Part shown: in pieces, positions 7,435-16,651 of the stretch
How the letters are laid out: every line of letters starts with the position of its first letter
Position numbering within the stretch: position 1 is the first letter of the stretch
NCBI RefSeq assembly: GCF_009758175.1
Contig: NZ_WRPM01000101.1
Location: 62,001 to 126,000 of the forward strand
DNA length: 64,000 nucleotides
Reading direction: 5' to 3'
DNA from: Nesterenkonia alkaliphila
GTDB lineage: Bacteria > Actinomycetota > Actinomycetes > Actinomycetales > Micrococcaceae
Made by a program: the position numbers and the translations under genes
The notes under the pieces: generated by a model
What the model was told of the DNA's origin: nothing
Databases searched by the model: none
What the model saw: the letters and a program-made list of their open reading frames with translations, nothing else

Positions 7435-9513
7435 ATGGGAGAGCACGACGACGCCGGCACCGGACCTATCGACACCGCCACCGTGGACACCGCCCACCTG
7501 GAAGAGATTCTGCTGGGCCGCTGGGCAGAGACCAAGCGGGTGGCCCGGGAGCTGCTGAAGGACCCGCAGTTCCACAAGACTGAGAACCTCACCAAAGAGG
7601 ACCACCGGGAACGCACGCTCAAACAGGCCCACGCCCTGGTGGAGGCCAATGCCGTGCACCGGGCCTTTCCCGAGGAGTTCGGCGGCGATGCCGACCACGG
7701 CGCCAATATCGCCGCCTTCGAGGAGCTGGTCACCGCCGATCCCTCCCTGCAGATCAAAGCTGGGGTGCAGTGGGGGCTCTTCGGCGCAGCAGTGATGCAT
7801 CTGGGCTCCCATGAGCACCAGAAGAAGTGGCTGCCCGGAATCATGGACCTCTCCGTACCCGGGGCCTATGCCATGACCGAGATCGGACACGGCTCTGATG
7901 TGGCCTCCCTGGGGACCACCGCCACCTACGACGCCGCCACGGATGAGTTCATCATCCATACCCCCTTTGAGGCGGCCACCAAACGGTTCCTGGGCAATGC
8001 GGCCCTGCACGCCACCGCAGCAGTGGTCTTCGCCCAGCTCATCACTGAGGGTGTCAACCACGGGGTGCACTGCTTCTACATGGAGATCCGCGATGAGCAG
8101 GGCAACCCGCTGCCTGGGATCACTATTGAGGACGACGGCCATAAGGGCGGTCTCAACGGGGTGGACAACGGCCGGCTGCGCTTTGACCAGGTGCGGGTGC
8201 CTCGCACCAATCTGCTCAACCGCTACGGCGATGTGGCCGAGGGCGGGGCCTACAGCTCCCCCATCGAGTCCCCGGGACGGCGGTTCTTCACCATGCTGGG
8301 CACACTGGTCCAGGGACGGGTCTCACTGACCGGCGCCGCAGTGGCCGCCGCCAAGCTGGGCCTGATCGGAGCGGTGACCTACGGCAACCAGCGCCGCCAG
8401 TTCAACGCCACCTCCACCACTGAGGAGGAGGTGCTGCTGGACTACCAGCTCCACCAGCGGCGGCTGATCCCACGCTTGGCTACGACGGTGGCCCTGGGCT
8501 TCGCCCACGACAACCTGCTGGCCAAGCTGGACGATGTGTTCTCCGGCAAGGACGATTCCGATGAGAACCGTCAGGAGCTGGAGACCTTGGCTGCGGCGAT
8601 CAAGCCGGTGGCCACCTGGCACGCCCTGGACACCCTGCAGGAGGCCCGGGAGGCCTGCGGCGGGGCCGGGTTCATCTCGGAGAACCGATTCACCTCGCTG
8701 CGCGCGGACTTAGACGTCTATGTGACCTTCGAGGGTGACAACAATGTGCTGCTGCAGCTGGTGGCCAAACGGCTGCTGGCCGACTACGCCGCTGAGTTCA
8801 AGAATGCCGATGTCGGCGCCCTGGCCAGTTACGTGGCTAATCAGGCCGGCTCCAGAGTGATGCACCGGTTCGGTCTGCGCAAGGCCCTGCAGGAGGTTCA
8901 GGACACCGGGGATGAGCGGCGCAGCGCCAATTGGTTCAAGCAGCCCGAGGTGCAGCGTGACCTGCTGTCCGGCAGGGTGCGCCAGATGGTCGCCGATGCT
9001 GCCGGGGAGCTGCGCCATGTGGCCAAGCTGCCGCCTGAGAAGCAGGCCACTGTCTTCAACGAGCACCAGTACCAGATCATCAACGCAGCCAAGGCCCATG
9101 CCGATCTGCTGCTCTGGGAGGCCTTCACCGAGGGCCTGGAGCAGGTGGAGCACCCGGGTACCAAGCAGGTGATGACCTGGCTTCGCGATATCTATGCGCT
9201 TACCCGCATCGAGGAGACGCTGGACTGGTACCTGATCAATGGACGGGTCTCCGGGCAGCGGGCTCGGACTCTGACCCCCTATATCAACCGGCTGGTGGCC
9301 CGGGTCCGCCCGCATGCCCAGGATGTGGTGGACAGCTTCGGATATGCGCCGGAACATGTCCGGATGGAGGTGGCCTCCGGGGCCGAGCAGGCCCGGCAGG
9401 ATGCGGCCAATGAGTACTACCGCAAACTCCGGGCCTCCTCGGATGCCCCGGTGGAGGAGAAGACCCTCCTGGACCGCAAGCGGGCTCAGAAGCGCGCCGC
9501 TAAGAAGCAGTAG
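7435..9513 (+). CDS. Acyl-CoA oxidase/dehydrogenase (ACOX-like)
   Basis: FAD enzyme of 692 residues introducing the trans-2 double bond into acyl-CoA. The length and the motifs AYAMTEIGHGSDV, a TTATYD segment, and YVTFEGDNNVLLQLVAKRLL match the acyl-CoA oxidase branch, which passes electrons to oxygen and yields hydrogen peroxide, better than 380-residue dehydrogenases; a dehydrogenase role is not excluded. The C terminus is a lysine/arginine-rich tail. Start ATG 7435 follows AAGGAG with 6-nt spacing; the open frame extends 45 nt further upstream but without a ribosome site. The promoter carries a perfect 12-bp palindrome. Its last 14 bases overlap the end of convergent pepN. Confidence 0.88.
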   Translation: MGEHDDAGTGPIDTATVDTAHLEEILLGRWAETKRVARELLKDPQFHKTENLTKEDHRERTLKQAHALVEANAVHRAFPEEFGGDADHGANIAAFEELVTADPSLQIKAGVQWGLFGAAVMHLGSHEHQKKWLPGIMDLSVPGAYAMTEIGHGSDVASLGTTATYDAATDEFIIHTPFEAATKRFLGNAALHATAAVVFAQLITEGVNHGVHCFYMEIRDEQGNPLPGITIEDDGHKGGLNGVDNGRLRFDQVRVPRTNLLNRYGDVAEGGAYSSPIESPGRRFFTMLGTLVQGRVSLTGAAVAAAKLGLIGAVTYGNQRRQFNATSTTEEEVLLDYQLHQRRLIPRLATTVALGFAHDNLLAKLDDVFSGKDDSDENRQELETLAAAIKPVATWHALDTLQEAREACGGAGFISENRFTSLRADLDVYVTFEGDNNVLLQLVAKRLLADYAAEFKNADVGALASYVANQAGSRVMHRFGLRKALQEVQDTGDERRSANWFKQPEVQRDLLSGRVRQMVADAAGELRHVAKLPPEKQATVFNEHQYQIINAAKAHADLLLWEAFTEGLEQVEHPGTKQVMTWLRDIYALTRIEETLDWYLINGRVSGQRARTLTPYINRLVARVRPHAQDVVDSFGYAPEHVRMEVASGAEQARQDAANEYYRKLRASSDAPVEEKTLLDRKRAQKRAAKKQ

Positions 9514-12106
9514 CGGCCCGCTGGGCGCGCAGGGCGCGCAGCAGGTGGTCCTGCTCCTCGAGGATGATTCGGCGCAGCGCCGCCGGGGCGTCCTGGTTCT
9601 CCTGCAGCCACTGTTTGGCCTGCTCTGCGGCAGCCTCGGAGGGGCTCGGGAACAACCCCCGGACCACGCGGGTGGCCTGGCCCTGGGTCATCCGCTGCCA
9701 GACCCCGGTCAATGCAGCGAAGTACCGCTCCGCATACCCTGGGGTCAGCCCCTGGGGATCGGCGCCGAACCCGTCGATGGTGGCAGTGAGGTGGTCATTG
9801 GAGAGCTCCGCACCCTCAGCGTCCTGACCGGTCAGCGCCTGCTGGAATGCCGCTGCCTTGACCTCGGCCTGCGGCCGTGCCGCCAGGGCCAACCGGTGGG
9901 CGATCCGCCCCCGGGCGGTGGTGCGGCGGGAGATCTCAGCCTCCAGCTCCGGCTCCCCCGCCCGGCCGTGGGCAGTCAGCGCCTGCAGGAACAGCCAGCG
10001 CAGCTCCTCATCGGCCTCGGACTCCAGGCGTTCGGTCAGGAATTCCAGCTGCGAATCATGTCGCCGTGACAAGAGCGCCAAAACTCGAGTGGCGGCAAGG
10101 ACGGCGTCATTGTGCTGATCACCTGCGGCAATGAACTGCGCCAGCCCGGCGGCAAGTTGGGCCTCCAGCGCCGGGCGCGCCCCGGCGGGGGTGTAGAGCT
10201 CGCAGGCCTGGTTGGCTTGGCGCAGCAGCGACTGGACCACCACCACCTCCGGTATCTGCAGGCCCAGGCGCAGCACTGCCTCCACGAACCGGGCTGCGGG
10301 AAGCTGGCCGTCGCGGACCATGGACCACAGGGCGGCCCATACTGTGGCCCGGGCCAACGGATCGCCCACTGGGTGGGCCAAAGCCGCCGCCACGGATTCG
10401 GGGTCCAGCACCAGTTTTGCGTAGCTGAGGTCCTCGTCATTGGGCAGGATCAACCGCGGCGTCCCAGCCTCCGGCAGCTGCAGCCCGGGCACCGCAGTGA
10501 TCCCCTGCTCAGCCTCGGGCGCCAGTTCCGCCGGCACCGACTGGGCCCGGCTCAAAGTCCCGGTGCCATCCAGGGTGAACAGTCCCACCCTGATCACATG
10601 CGGACGCGCGATGGGCTCCCCCGTCGTGGGATCAGTGCCGGTCTGCCGCACTGAAACCTGCCCGGCGTCGTCGTACTGCGTCTGAAGCACCGGGATGCCC
10701 GCGGTCTGCAGCCAGGCCGCAGCCCAGGCCCGCATGTCTTTTCCGGTGGCCTCCTCCAGCACGCCCAGGAAATCCTCCAGGGTGGCATTGCCGAACGCGT
10801 GCCGCTGGAAGTAGCTCCGCGCAGCCTGCCGGAATGCTTCCGCTCCGGCATAGGCGGCCAGCTGCTTGAGCACACTGGCACCCTTGGCATAGGTGATCCC
10901 GTCGAAGTTCTGGTCTGCGGCCTCCAGATCCGGGATATCGGCCACGATCGGGTGCGTGGTGGGCAGCTGGTCCTGCACATAGGCCCAGCCCTTGCGTGAG
11001 TTGGCGAAGGCCACCCAGGCGGTGGTGAAGTCCGTGGCGGAGTCCACCCCGTAGGAGCCCATATAGTCGGCAAAAGACTCCTTCAGCCACAGGTCATCCC
11101 ACCAATGCATGGTCACCAGATCGCCGAACCACATATGGGCCATCTCATGCAGGATGGTGTTGGCCCGGGTCTCATGCTGGGCCTCGGTGGCACCGGTGTC
11201 GAATACATAGCGCTCGGTGAAGGTGACCAGGCCGGGGTTCTCCATGGCCCCGAGGTTGTACTCCGGCACGAACACCTGGTCATATTTGCCGTTCCGGCCC
11301 GCGGACCGCCCCCAGGGATAGGCGTAGCCGAACTCGGCGTGGAAGAAGTCCAGGCCCTGCTTGGTGATCCGAAACAGCTCATCGGCGTCCAGATGCTCAG
11401 CCAATGAGGCCCGGCACAGCAGGGCCAGATCAATGCTGAACTCCTCCTGTCCCGGCACGCCGCCGCGCCAGGTGTCCTGCACCAGATGATAGGGCCCGGC
11501 CAGCAGGGCGGTGATGTAGGAGCTCATCAGCTCAGTCTCGGCGAACTCGGCGCGCACCAGCCCTTCGGCCACAGCCTGCCTGGTGACCTCGGCTCCGTTG
11601 GAGCGCAGCTGCCAGTGCGCCGGGCCAGTGATCGCGAACCGGAACCGGGCCTTGAGATCAGGCTGGTCGAAGACGGGGAAGACCCGCCGGCAGTCGGCCG
11701 GCTCGTACTGGGTGTAGAGATAGACCGCGCCGTCGCTGGGATCCTCAAACCGGTGCAGTCCCTCCCCCGAGCGGGAGAAGGCCGAGACCGAGCTGATCTC
11801 CACGATGTTCTGCCCCTCCACCAGGCCGGGAAGCGGGATGCGGGCACCGTCGAAGCCGGCGGCGTCGTAATCGGTGCCGTTGATGGTCAGCGAGTCCACC
11901 GAAACGCCGGCGTAGTCCAGGAAGGGCACCCTGCCGCTAGCAGCCGCCGAGTCAAAGGATAACTCCACACGCGTTTCGACCGGGTAGGTGGTGGCTCCCT
12001 TCTGCGCAGCTCTCGAGAGATCCACGTGGACCTGATAGGAGGAGACGCTGAGGCAGGAGGAGCGGAGGGCCGCCTCATCCCTGGTGAGGTTCATAGTTTC
12101 TGACAT
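9500..12106 (-). CDS. pepN: Aminopeptidase N, M1 family
   Basis: Zinc aminopeptidase of 868 residues removing N-terminal amino acids from peptides, probably cytosolic since no signal peptide is seen. Domain order is typical: beta-sandwich N-terminal domain, thermolysin-like catalytic domain with GAMEN (about residue 285, exopeptidase signature) and HEMAHMWFGDLV (about residue 320, zinc ligands with a downstream glutamate in LKESFADY), and a long alpha-helical ERAP1-like C-terminal domain. The ATG at 12106 is followed by a second ATG at 12094, and a TAACAC -10-like sequence lies directly upstream, so the exact start is uncertain. It is divergent from the ATP-grasp operon with only 38 bp between, and its 3' end overlaps the acyl-CoA oxidase gene by 14 bp. 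Confidence 0.95.
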   Translation of the reverse strand: MSETMNLTRDEAALRSSCLSVSSYQVHVDLSRAAQKGATTYPVETRVELSFDSAAASGRVPFLDYAGVSVDSLTINGTDYDAAGFDGARIPLPGLVEGQNIVEISSVSAFSRSGEGLHRFEDPSDGAVYLYTQYEPADCRRVFPVFDQPDLKARFRFAITGPAHWQLRSNGAEVTRQAVAEGLVRAEFAETELMSSYITALLAGPYHLVQDTWRGGVPGQEEFSIDLALLCRASLAEHLDADELFRITKQGLDFFHAEFGYAYPWGRSAGRNGKYDQVFVPEYNLGAMENPGLVTFTERYVFDTGATEAQHETRANTILHEMAHMWFGDLVTMHWWDDLWLKESFADYMGSYGVDSATDFTTAWVAFANSRKGWAYVQDQLPTTHPIVADIPDLEAADQNFDGITYAKGASVLKQLAAYAGAEAFRQAARSYFQRHAFGNATLEDFLGVLEEATGKDMRAWAAAWLQTAGIPVLQTQYDDAGQVSVRQTGTDPTTGEPIARPHVIRVGLFTLDGTGTLSRAQSVPAELAPEAEQGITAVPGLQLPEAGTPRLILPNDEDLSYAKLVLDPESVAAALAHPVGDPLARATVWAALWSMVRDGQLPAARFVEAVLRLGLQIPEVVVVQSLLRQANQACELYTPAGARPALEAQLAAGLAQFIAAGDQHNDAVLAATRVLALLSRRHDSQLEFLTERLESEADEELRWLFLQALTAHGRAGEPELEAEISRRTTARGRIAHRLALAARPQAEVKAAAFQQALTGQDAEGAELSNDHLTATIDGFGADPQGLTPGYAERYFAALTGVWQRMTQGQATRVVRGLFPSPSEAAAEQAKQWLQENQDAPAALRRIILEEQDHLLRALRAQRAATAS

Positions 12107-12144
12107 AGTGTTATTGAAACAGACCCGGACAGGACAGTAGGAAT

Positions 12145-13764
12145 ATGGCAGACCTCTTTGCTGACTATCCGAGGGCGATGCAGCGCTCCACTGCCTTCGA
12201 TGAGATGTTCTCCCGCGATGGTGGTCTGCGGCCGGACTACTCCGGGGTCAATGATGTCCTGCAGTCCCTGAACCTCTCTGATGTCTCCGCCCGGGCCGAG
12301 GCCATGGCCCGGACCTTTCTGGACCGCGGGGTGACCTTTGACTTCGCAGGAGAAGAACGCGCCTGGCCCCTTGACATTGTCCCGCGGATCATCCCCGGGG
12401 CCGAGTGGAACCGCCTCTCCGCCGGGGTTGCGCAGCGGGTCACCGCCCTGGAGATGTTCCTCAACGATGTCTATGACCGGATGGAGATCGTGCGCGATGG
12501 CGTAGTGCCGCGCTCGCTGATCACCACCAGCGCCCACTTCCACCGCGAGGTGCACGGGCTGGCCACCCCCGGCGGGGTGCGGGTGCATATCTCCGGGATC
12601 GATCTGGTCAGGGACGACGCCGGGGTCTTCCGGGTTCTGGAGGACAACGTGCGGGTGCCCAGTGGAGTCTCCTATGTGCTGGAGAACCGCCGGGCCATCG
12701 CCAAGGGACTGCCCGAGGCGTTCTCCGGTGCCTCCATCCGCTCAGTGGAGGAGTATCCGCGCCGGCTGCTCTCGGCCCTGCGGCGCACCGCCCCCGAGGG
12801 TGTGGACGATCCCACAGTGGTGGTGCTGACTCCCGGGGTGTACAACTCTGCGTACTTCGAGCACACTCTGCTGGCCGGAATGATGGGTGTGGAGCTGGTG
12901 GAGGGCCGCGATCTGGTCTGCCGCGGCAATCGGGTCTATATGCGCACCACTGAGGGCGAACAACGGGTGGATGTGATCTATAAACGGCTCGACGACGAGT
13001 TCCTGGACCCCCTGCAGTTCCGTGCGGACTCAATGCTCGGGGCGCCCGGGCTGATCAACGCCGCCCGGGAGGGCAATGTCACCATCGCCAATGCAGTGGG
13101 CAATGGGGTCGCCGATGACAAGCTGGTCTACACCTATGTGCCGGATATCATCCGCTACTATCTGGGCGAGGAGCCGATCATCCCCAATGTGGACACCTAC
13201 CGGCTGCAGGAGCCTGCTGCCTGCGAGGAGGTGATGGACCGCCTGGCCGAGCTGGTGCTCAAACCGGTGGACGGGTCCGGCGGTAAGGGGTTGGTGATCG
13301 GCCCGGCGGCCACCGGCGAAGAGCTGGCGGCGCTGCGGGAGAAAGTGCTGGCCGATCCGCGCGGCTGGATCGCCCAGCCGGTGCTGCAGCTCTCCACAGT
13401 ACCCACTCTGGACGGGGAGACTTTCGGACCCCGTCATGTGGACCTGCGGCCCTTCGCCGTCAACGACGGCGAGGAGGTCTGGGTACTGCCCGGTGGGCTG
13501 ACCCGGGTGGCGCTGACCGAGGGATCCCTGGTGGTCAACTCCTCCCAGGGCGGCGGCTCCAAGGACACCTGGGTGGTGGACTCAGCGGGCAGTGAGCAGA
13601 GCCCCGCCGCGCCCACCGCAGTGCCCTGGAGCACCCGTCGCAGCGCCCGCACTGCCCAGCGGGTCTGGCCCTCGGCCTTCCACTCCCGCGGCAATTCCGC
13701 CGACCAGTACGACGAGCAGCAGCAACAGCAGCAACAGCAGAGCCAGGGAGGCCCCCGATGCTGA
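12145..13764 (+). CDS. Circularly permuted ATP-grasp protein
   Basis: 539-residue protein of the circularly permuted ATP-grasp type (former DUF404/407). Seen are the N-terminal helical region beginning ADLFADYP, the conserved VLEDNVRVPSGVSYVLENR, PGVYNSAYFEH, and an ATP-binding stretch KPVDGSGGKGLVIGP. Related ATP-grasp enzymes join carboxylates to amines, so a peptide-ligase role is predicted, but no substrate is known to me. First gene of an operon with the alpha-E and transglutaminase genes; its stop overlaps the next start by 7 nt. The C terminus carries an unusual run of about eight glutamines encoded by CAG/CAA repeats (about 13714-13740), probably disordered and possibly length-variable. 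Confidence 0.88.
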   Translation: MADLFADYPRAMQRSTAFDEMFSRDGGLRPDYSGVNDVLQSLNLSDVSARAEAMARTFLDRGVTFDFAGEERAWPLDIVPRIIPGAEWNRLSAGVAQRVTALEMFLNDVYDRMEIVRDGVVPRSLITTSAHFHREVHGLATPGGVRVHISGIDLVRDDAGVFRVLEDNVRVPSGVSYVLENRRAIAKGLPEAFSGASIRSVEEYPRRLLSALRRTAPEGVDDPTVVVLTPGVYNSAYFEHTLLAGMMGVELVEGRDLVCRGNRVYMRTTEGEQRVDVIYKRLDDEFLDPLQFRADSMLGAPGLINAAREGNVTIANAVGNGVADDKLVYTYVPDIIRYYLGEEPIIPNVDTYRLQEPAACEEVMDRLAELVLKPVDGSGGKGLVIGPAATGEELAALREKVLADPRGWIAQPVLQLSTVPTLDGETFGPRHVDLRPFAVNDGEEVWVLPGGLTRVALTEGSLVVNSSQGGGSKDTWVVDSAGSEQSPAAPTAVPWSTRRSARTAQRVWPSAFHSRGNSADQYDEQQQQQQQQSQGGPRC

Positions 13765-14687
13765 GCCGGATCGCGGAATCGCTATTCTGGATCGGACGCT
13801 ACGTGGAGCGGGCCGACGGCACCGCCCGGATCCTGGATGTGCATCTGGAGCGGCTGAATCAGCTGCCGCTGGCCGAGCAGCGTACGGTCTCCACCAATCT
13901 GCTGGCGGTTATGGGTGTGAACGCTGAGGGCGAGGCCCCGGCAGGGCTGCAGCAGCTGCTGCACAGGATGGCCTTCGATATTCAGCAGGGCAATTCGATC
14001 GCCGGGTCCCTGGCGGCAGCGCGCGAGAATGCCCGGCGTGCCCGGGAGACCGTCTCCGCCCCGGTCTGGGAGTCACTGAACACCACCTGGAACGGGCTGA
14101 CCAGCCACCGCCAGGACGTGGTGGGAACCTACCGGTTCTGCACCTGGGTGATTGAGCGCACCGCCACAGTGCAGGGTCTGGCTGACTCCACGATGAGCCG
14201 AGACGACTCCTGGCAGTTCATGGCCCTGGGCAGGGCACTGGAGCGGGCCGATATGACCGCCCGGATGCTGGCCAGCGGGGATGAGGAGGCCTTCCGGCTC
14301 TCCTGGGCGAATATGCTGCGCTGCGCCGGAGCCTATGAGTCTTTCCTGCGCAGCCGGCGGGCCGCCTTCGGCGATTCCTATGCAGTGGAGTTCCTGCTGC
14401 TGGACCGATTGTTCCCCCGCTCAGTGGTCTCCTCACTGCGCCAGGTGGAACAGGCACTGATCGCCCTGGACCCGGAGTACACCCGCACCGGGAAGATGGA
14501 TCAGGCGCGCAGGTTGGTGGGCCAGGCCCGCACCTTCCTGGAGTATCACCACTCTGAGGATCTTCTCGCCGAGCTCCCGGAGCATCTGGAGCGGGTGCAG
14601 GCTGCCTGCTCAGAGGCCTCCAATGCAATCACCGTAAAGTACTTCGCACAGGCCGCTGGGCAGGCCTGGACAGGAGAACAGGCATGA
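13758..14687 (+). CDS. Alpha-E domain protein
   Basis: 309-residue all-helical protein of the alpha-E family (former DUF403), recognised from MLSRIAESLFWIGRYVERADGTAR at the N terminus and DSWQFMALGRALERADMTARML in the middle; the ERAD pairs are the family hallmark. The family is almost always found between a permuted ATP-grasp and a transglutaminase-like protein, as here, and is thought to act with them in making or trimming a peptide; the reaction has not been established. Starts inside the ATP-grasp gene (overlap 7 nt) and ends in an ATGA overlap with the next gene, so the three are translationally coupled. Confidence 0.88.
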   Translation: MLSRIAESLFWIGRYVERADGTARILDVHLERLNQLPLAEQRTVSTNLLAVMGVNAEGEAPAGLQQLLHRMAFDIQQGNSIAGSLAAARENARRARETVSAPVWESLNTTWNGLTSHRQDVVGTYRFCTWVIERTATVQGLADSTMSRDDSWQFMALGRALERADMTARMLASGDEEAFRLSWANMLRCAGAYESFLRSRRAAFGDSYAVEFLLLDRLFPRSVVSSLRQVEQALIALDPEYTRTGKMDQARRLVGQARTFLEYHHSEDLLAELPEHLERVQAACSEASNAITVKYFAQAAGQAWTGEQA

Positions 14688-15538
14688 CCCGGCTGCACGT
14701 CACCCACAGCACTGAATACCGCTACGGTGCCCCGGTCACGGTCTCCTACAATGAGGCGCGGATGACCCCGCAGACCGATGCCGCCCAGGTGGTGCTGGAA
14801 ACCGACCTGAGGATCGCCCCCTGCACCAGCGCCCCCACTTCCTATCGGGACTACTGGGGCACCAAAGTGCACACCTTTGACCTGCACTCCCAGCATGAGA
14901 GGCTCCAGATCACCATGGAGGCCCTGGTGGAGGTGCACCGCACGGAGAAACAGCACGCGCCGGAGGATCTGCTGGACTGGCCGGAGCTCTCCGCCGATGA
15001 GAATTTTCAGCAGTTCAGCGACTATGTGCCCCAGTCCAAGCTCACAGCCCCTGGGGATGAACTGGCCGGGGCCGCCCGGGACCTCGCCGCAGCGAGGTCG
15101 CCGCATGAGACAGCTATGGCCATCTTCGCCTGGTTGCGTGAGGTGATGGAGTACCAGCCCGGCCACAGCCAAGTCAGCTGGGATGCTGAGACCTCCTTCC
15201 GTGAGCGCAAAGGGGTCTGCCAGGACCTCTCACATGTGGCGGTGGGCGCGCTGCGCAGCCTGGGCATCCCGGCCCGCTATATCTCCGGCTATATCCACCC
15301 GGACCCGGAGGCGCCCATCGGCACCGAGGTCACCGGCCAGTCTCATGCCTGGCTGGAGTGGTGGGACGGGCGGTGGCACTCCTGGGATCCCACCAACCAC
15401 AAACCCGCCGGGGAGCACCATATCCTGGTGGCCCGAGGGCGCGACTACGCCGATGTCACCCCGCTCAAGGGCATCCTCTCCGGGGGCGGACCGGAGACTA
15501 CCCTCGAGGTGGACGTCAGGATCACCCGCCAGGCCTGA
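14684..15538 (+). CDS. Transglutaminase-like cysteine peptidase
   Basis: 284-residue protein with the bacterial transglutaminase N-terminal beta domain (HVTHSTEYRYGAPV) and a papain-like transglutaminase core. The catalytic triad is visible: Cys in RKGVCQDLSHV (about residue 178), His in QSHAWLEWW (about 220), Asp in WDPTNH (about 235). It probably cleaves or transfers amide bonds in the cytosol; no signal peptide. Last gene of the ATP-grasp operon, starting in an ATGA overlap. Its 3' end overlaps convergent tatC by 17 nt. The usual proposal is that it hydrolyses the product of the ATP-grasp ligase; this remains inference. Confidence 0.9.
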   Translation: MTRLHVTHSTEYRYGAPVTVSYNEARMTPQTDAAQVVLETDLRIAPCTSAPTSYRDYWGTKVHTFDLHSQHERLQITMEALVEVHRTEKQHAPEDLLDWPELSADENFQQFSDYVPQSKLTAPGDELAGAARDLAAARSPHETAMAIFAWLREVMEYQPGHSQVSWDAETSFRERKGVCQDLSHVAVGALRSLGIPARYISGYIHPDPEAPIGTEVTGQSHAWLEWWDGRWHSWDPTNHKPAGEHHILVARGRDYADVTPLKGILSGGGPETTLEVDVRITRQA

Positions 15539-16346
15539 GCAGAGCCTGCTCCCGGCGCTCACGGCGTTTGTCGTTGAGCAGGCACAGGCCGATGGCGACA
15601 CCGAAGAGCAGGGTCAGTGGGATCATGATGAAGAACATGGTCACCGCCTCACCCCCCGGGGCCGCTAAGGCTGACATCACCGCAATCAGCATCACCACAC
15701 CACGCCAAGCACCCAACACCTGCTTACCGGTGACGATGCCCATCATGTTGATCCCCACCAGAATCACCGGAATCACCATCGCGATCCCACAGGCAATGAA
15801 CAGATGCAGCACAAAGGCGAAATACACATCCGGGGCAATAATGTTCGAGGTGCCCTCAGGGTTCAGCGAGAAGAAGAACTCCACCGCCCGCGGCAACAAC
15901 GTATAGGCCATGAAGATCCCGCCCAGAAACAGCGGCACACTAGCAGCGATAAACGCCACCGCATACCGCTTCTCCGTCTTCTTCAGCCCCGGCATGATGA
16001 ACGCCCAGATCTGATACAGCCACACCGGAGAAGAGATCACCAGCCCCACAAACAGGGATAACCGGATCAGCAGATCCAAAGGCTGACCCACTGCGTTGAA
16101 CGCAATCGAGGTCAACCGGGCATCCTCATCCCCACCATGATCAAGCACCGGGGCCGCCAGGGTGGCCACCAGCCACTCATAGAGGAAGAACCCGGCCACA
16201 GCCCCCAGCAGGATCCCCGCAGCAGAGATCACCAGGCGCCTACGCAGCTCCCGCAGGTGATCCTTCAGCGACATCCGCCCCTCAGGATCACGCTTCCTGC
16301 GCTTGGAGCCCCGCGGCACCGGCCGCTCCCGATCGGCCAGAGTCAT
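15522..16346 (-). CDS. tatC: Sec-independent protein translocase TatC
   Basis: Multispanning receptor of the twin-arginine pathway, 274 residues with six predicted membrane helices. Family marks are SLKDHLRELRRRL before the first helix, FKVGLVISSPVWLYQIWAFIMPGL-like cytoplasmic loop (here LSLFVGLVISSPVWLYQ), and a basic C-terminal tail. It binds RR signal peptides of folded proteins. Start ATG 16346 lies 5 nt after the tatA stop with no separate Shine-Dalgarno, so it is coupled to tatA. The pair follows pafBC, an arrangement common in actinobacteria. The end overlaps the transglutaminase gene by 17 nt. Confidence 0.96.
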   Translation of the reverse strand: MTLADRERPVPRGSKRRKRDPEGRMSLKDHLRELRRRLVISAAGILLGAVAGFFLYEWLVATLAAPVLDHGGDEDARLTSIAFNAVGQPLDLLIRLSLFVGLVISSPVWLYQIWAFIMPGLKKTEKRYAVAFIAASVPLFLGGIFMAYTLLPRAVEFFFSLNPEGTSNIIAPDVYFAFVLHLFIACGIAMVIPVILVGINMMGIVTGKQVLGAWRGVVMLIAVMSALAAPGGEAVTMFFIMIPLTLLFGVAIGLCLLNDKRRERREQALLRPGG

Positions 16347-16351
16347 GCAGA

Positions 16352-16606
16352 CTAGGAGTTGTTGGGGTGGTCGCGGCGTTCGCGGCTCTTATGCACATCC
16401 GCGGTGGGATCAGTCTGCTCGATGACCCGGGGCTCGGAGCTCTGCTCCTGCGCCGGGCGGTCCTCCTCCTTCATGGTCTTGACCTCAGACTTGAAGATGC
16501 GCGCGGACTCGCCCAGCGACCGAGCCAGTTTAGGCAGCTTGGTCGCGCCGAAGAGCAGCAGCAGGATGCCGAGGATGATCAGCCACTGCCAGCCTTGAAT
16601 TCCCAT
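16352..16606 (-). CDS. tatA: Sec-independent translocase subunit TatA
   Basis: 84-residue single-span protein: one N-terminal membrane helix (QWLIILGILLLLFG), the hinge FGATKLP, an amphipathic helix LARSLGESARIFKSEV and a charged disordered tail, the classic TatA layout. It oligomerises to form the pore or membrane-thinning patch with TatC. Start ATG 16606 has AAAGGA at 8-nt spacing. No tatB is adjacent. Confidence 0.95.
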   Translation of the reverse strand: MGIQGWQWLIILGILLLLFGATKLPKLARSLGESARIFKSEVKTMKEEDRPAQEQSSEPRVIEQTDPTADVHKSRERRDHPNNS

Positions 16607-16651
16607 GGAGAAGGTCCTTTCCTGATCCTGCCCAAGGATACCCGGCCCAGC

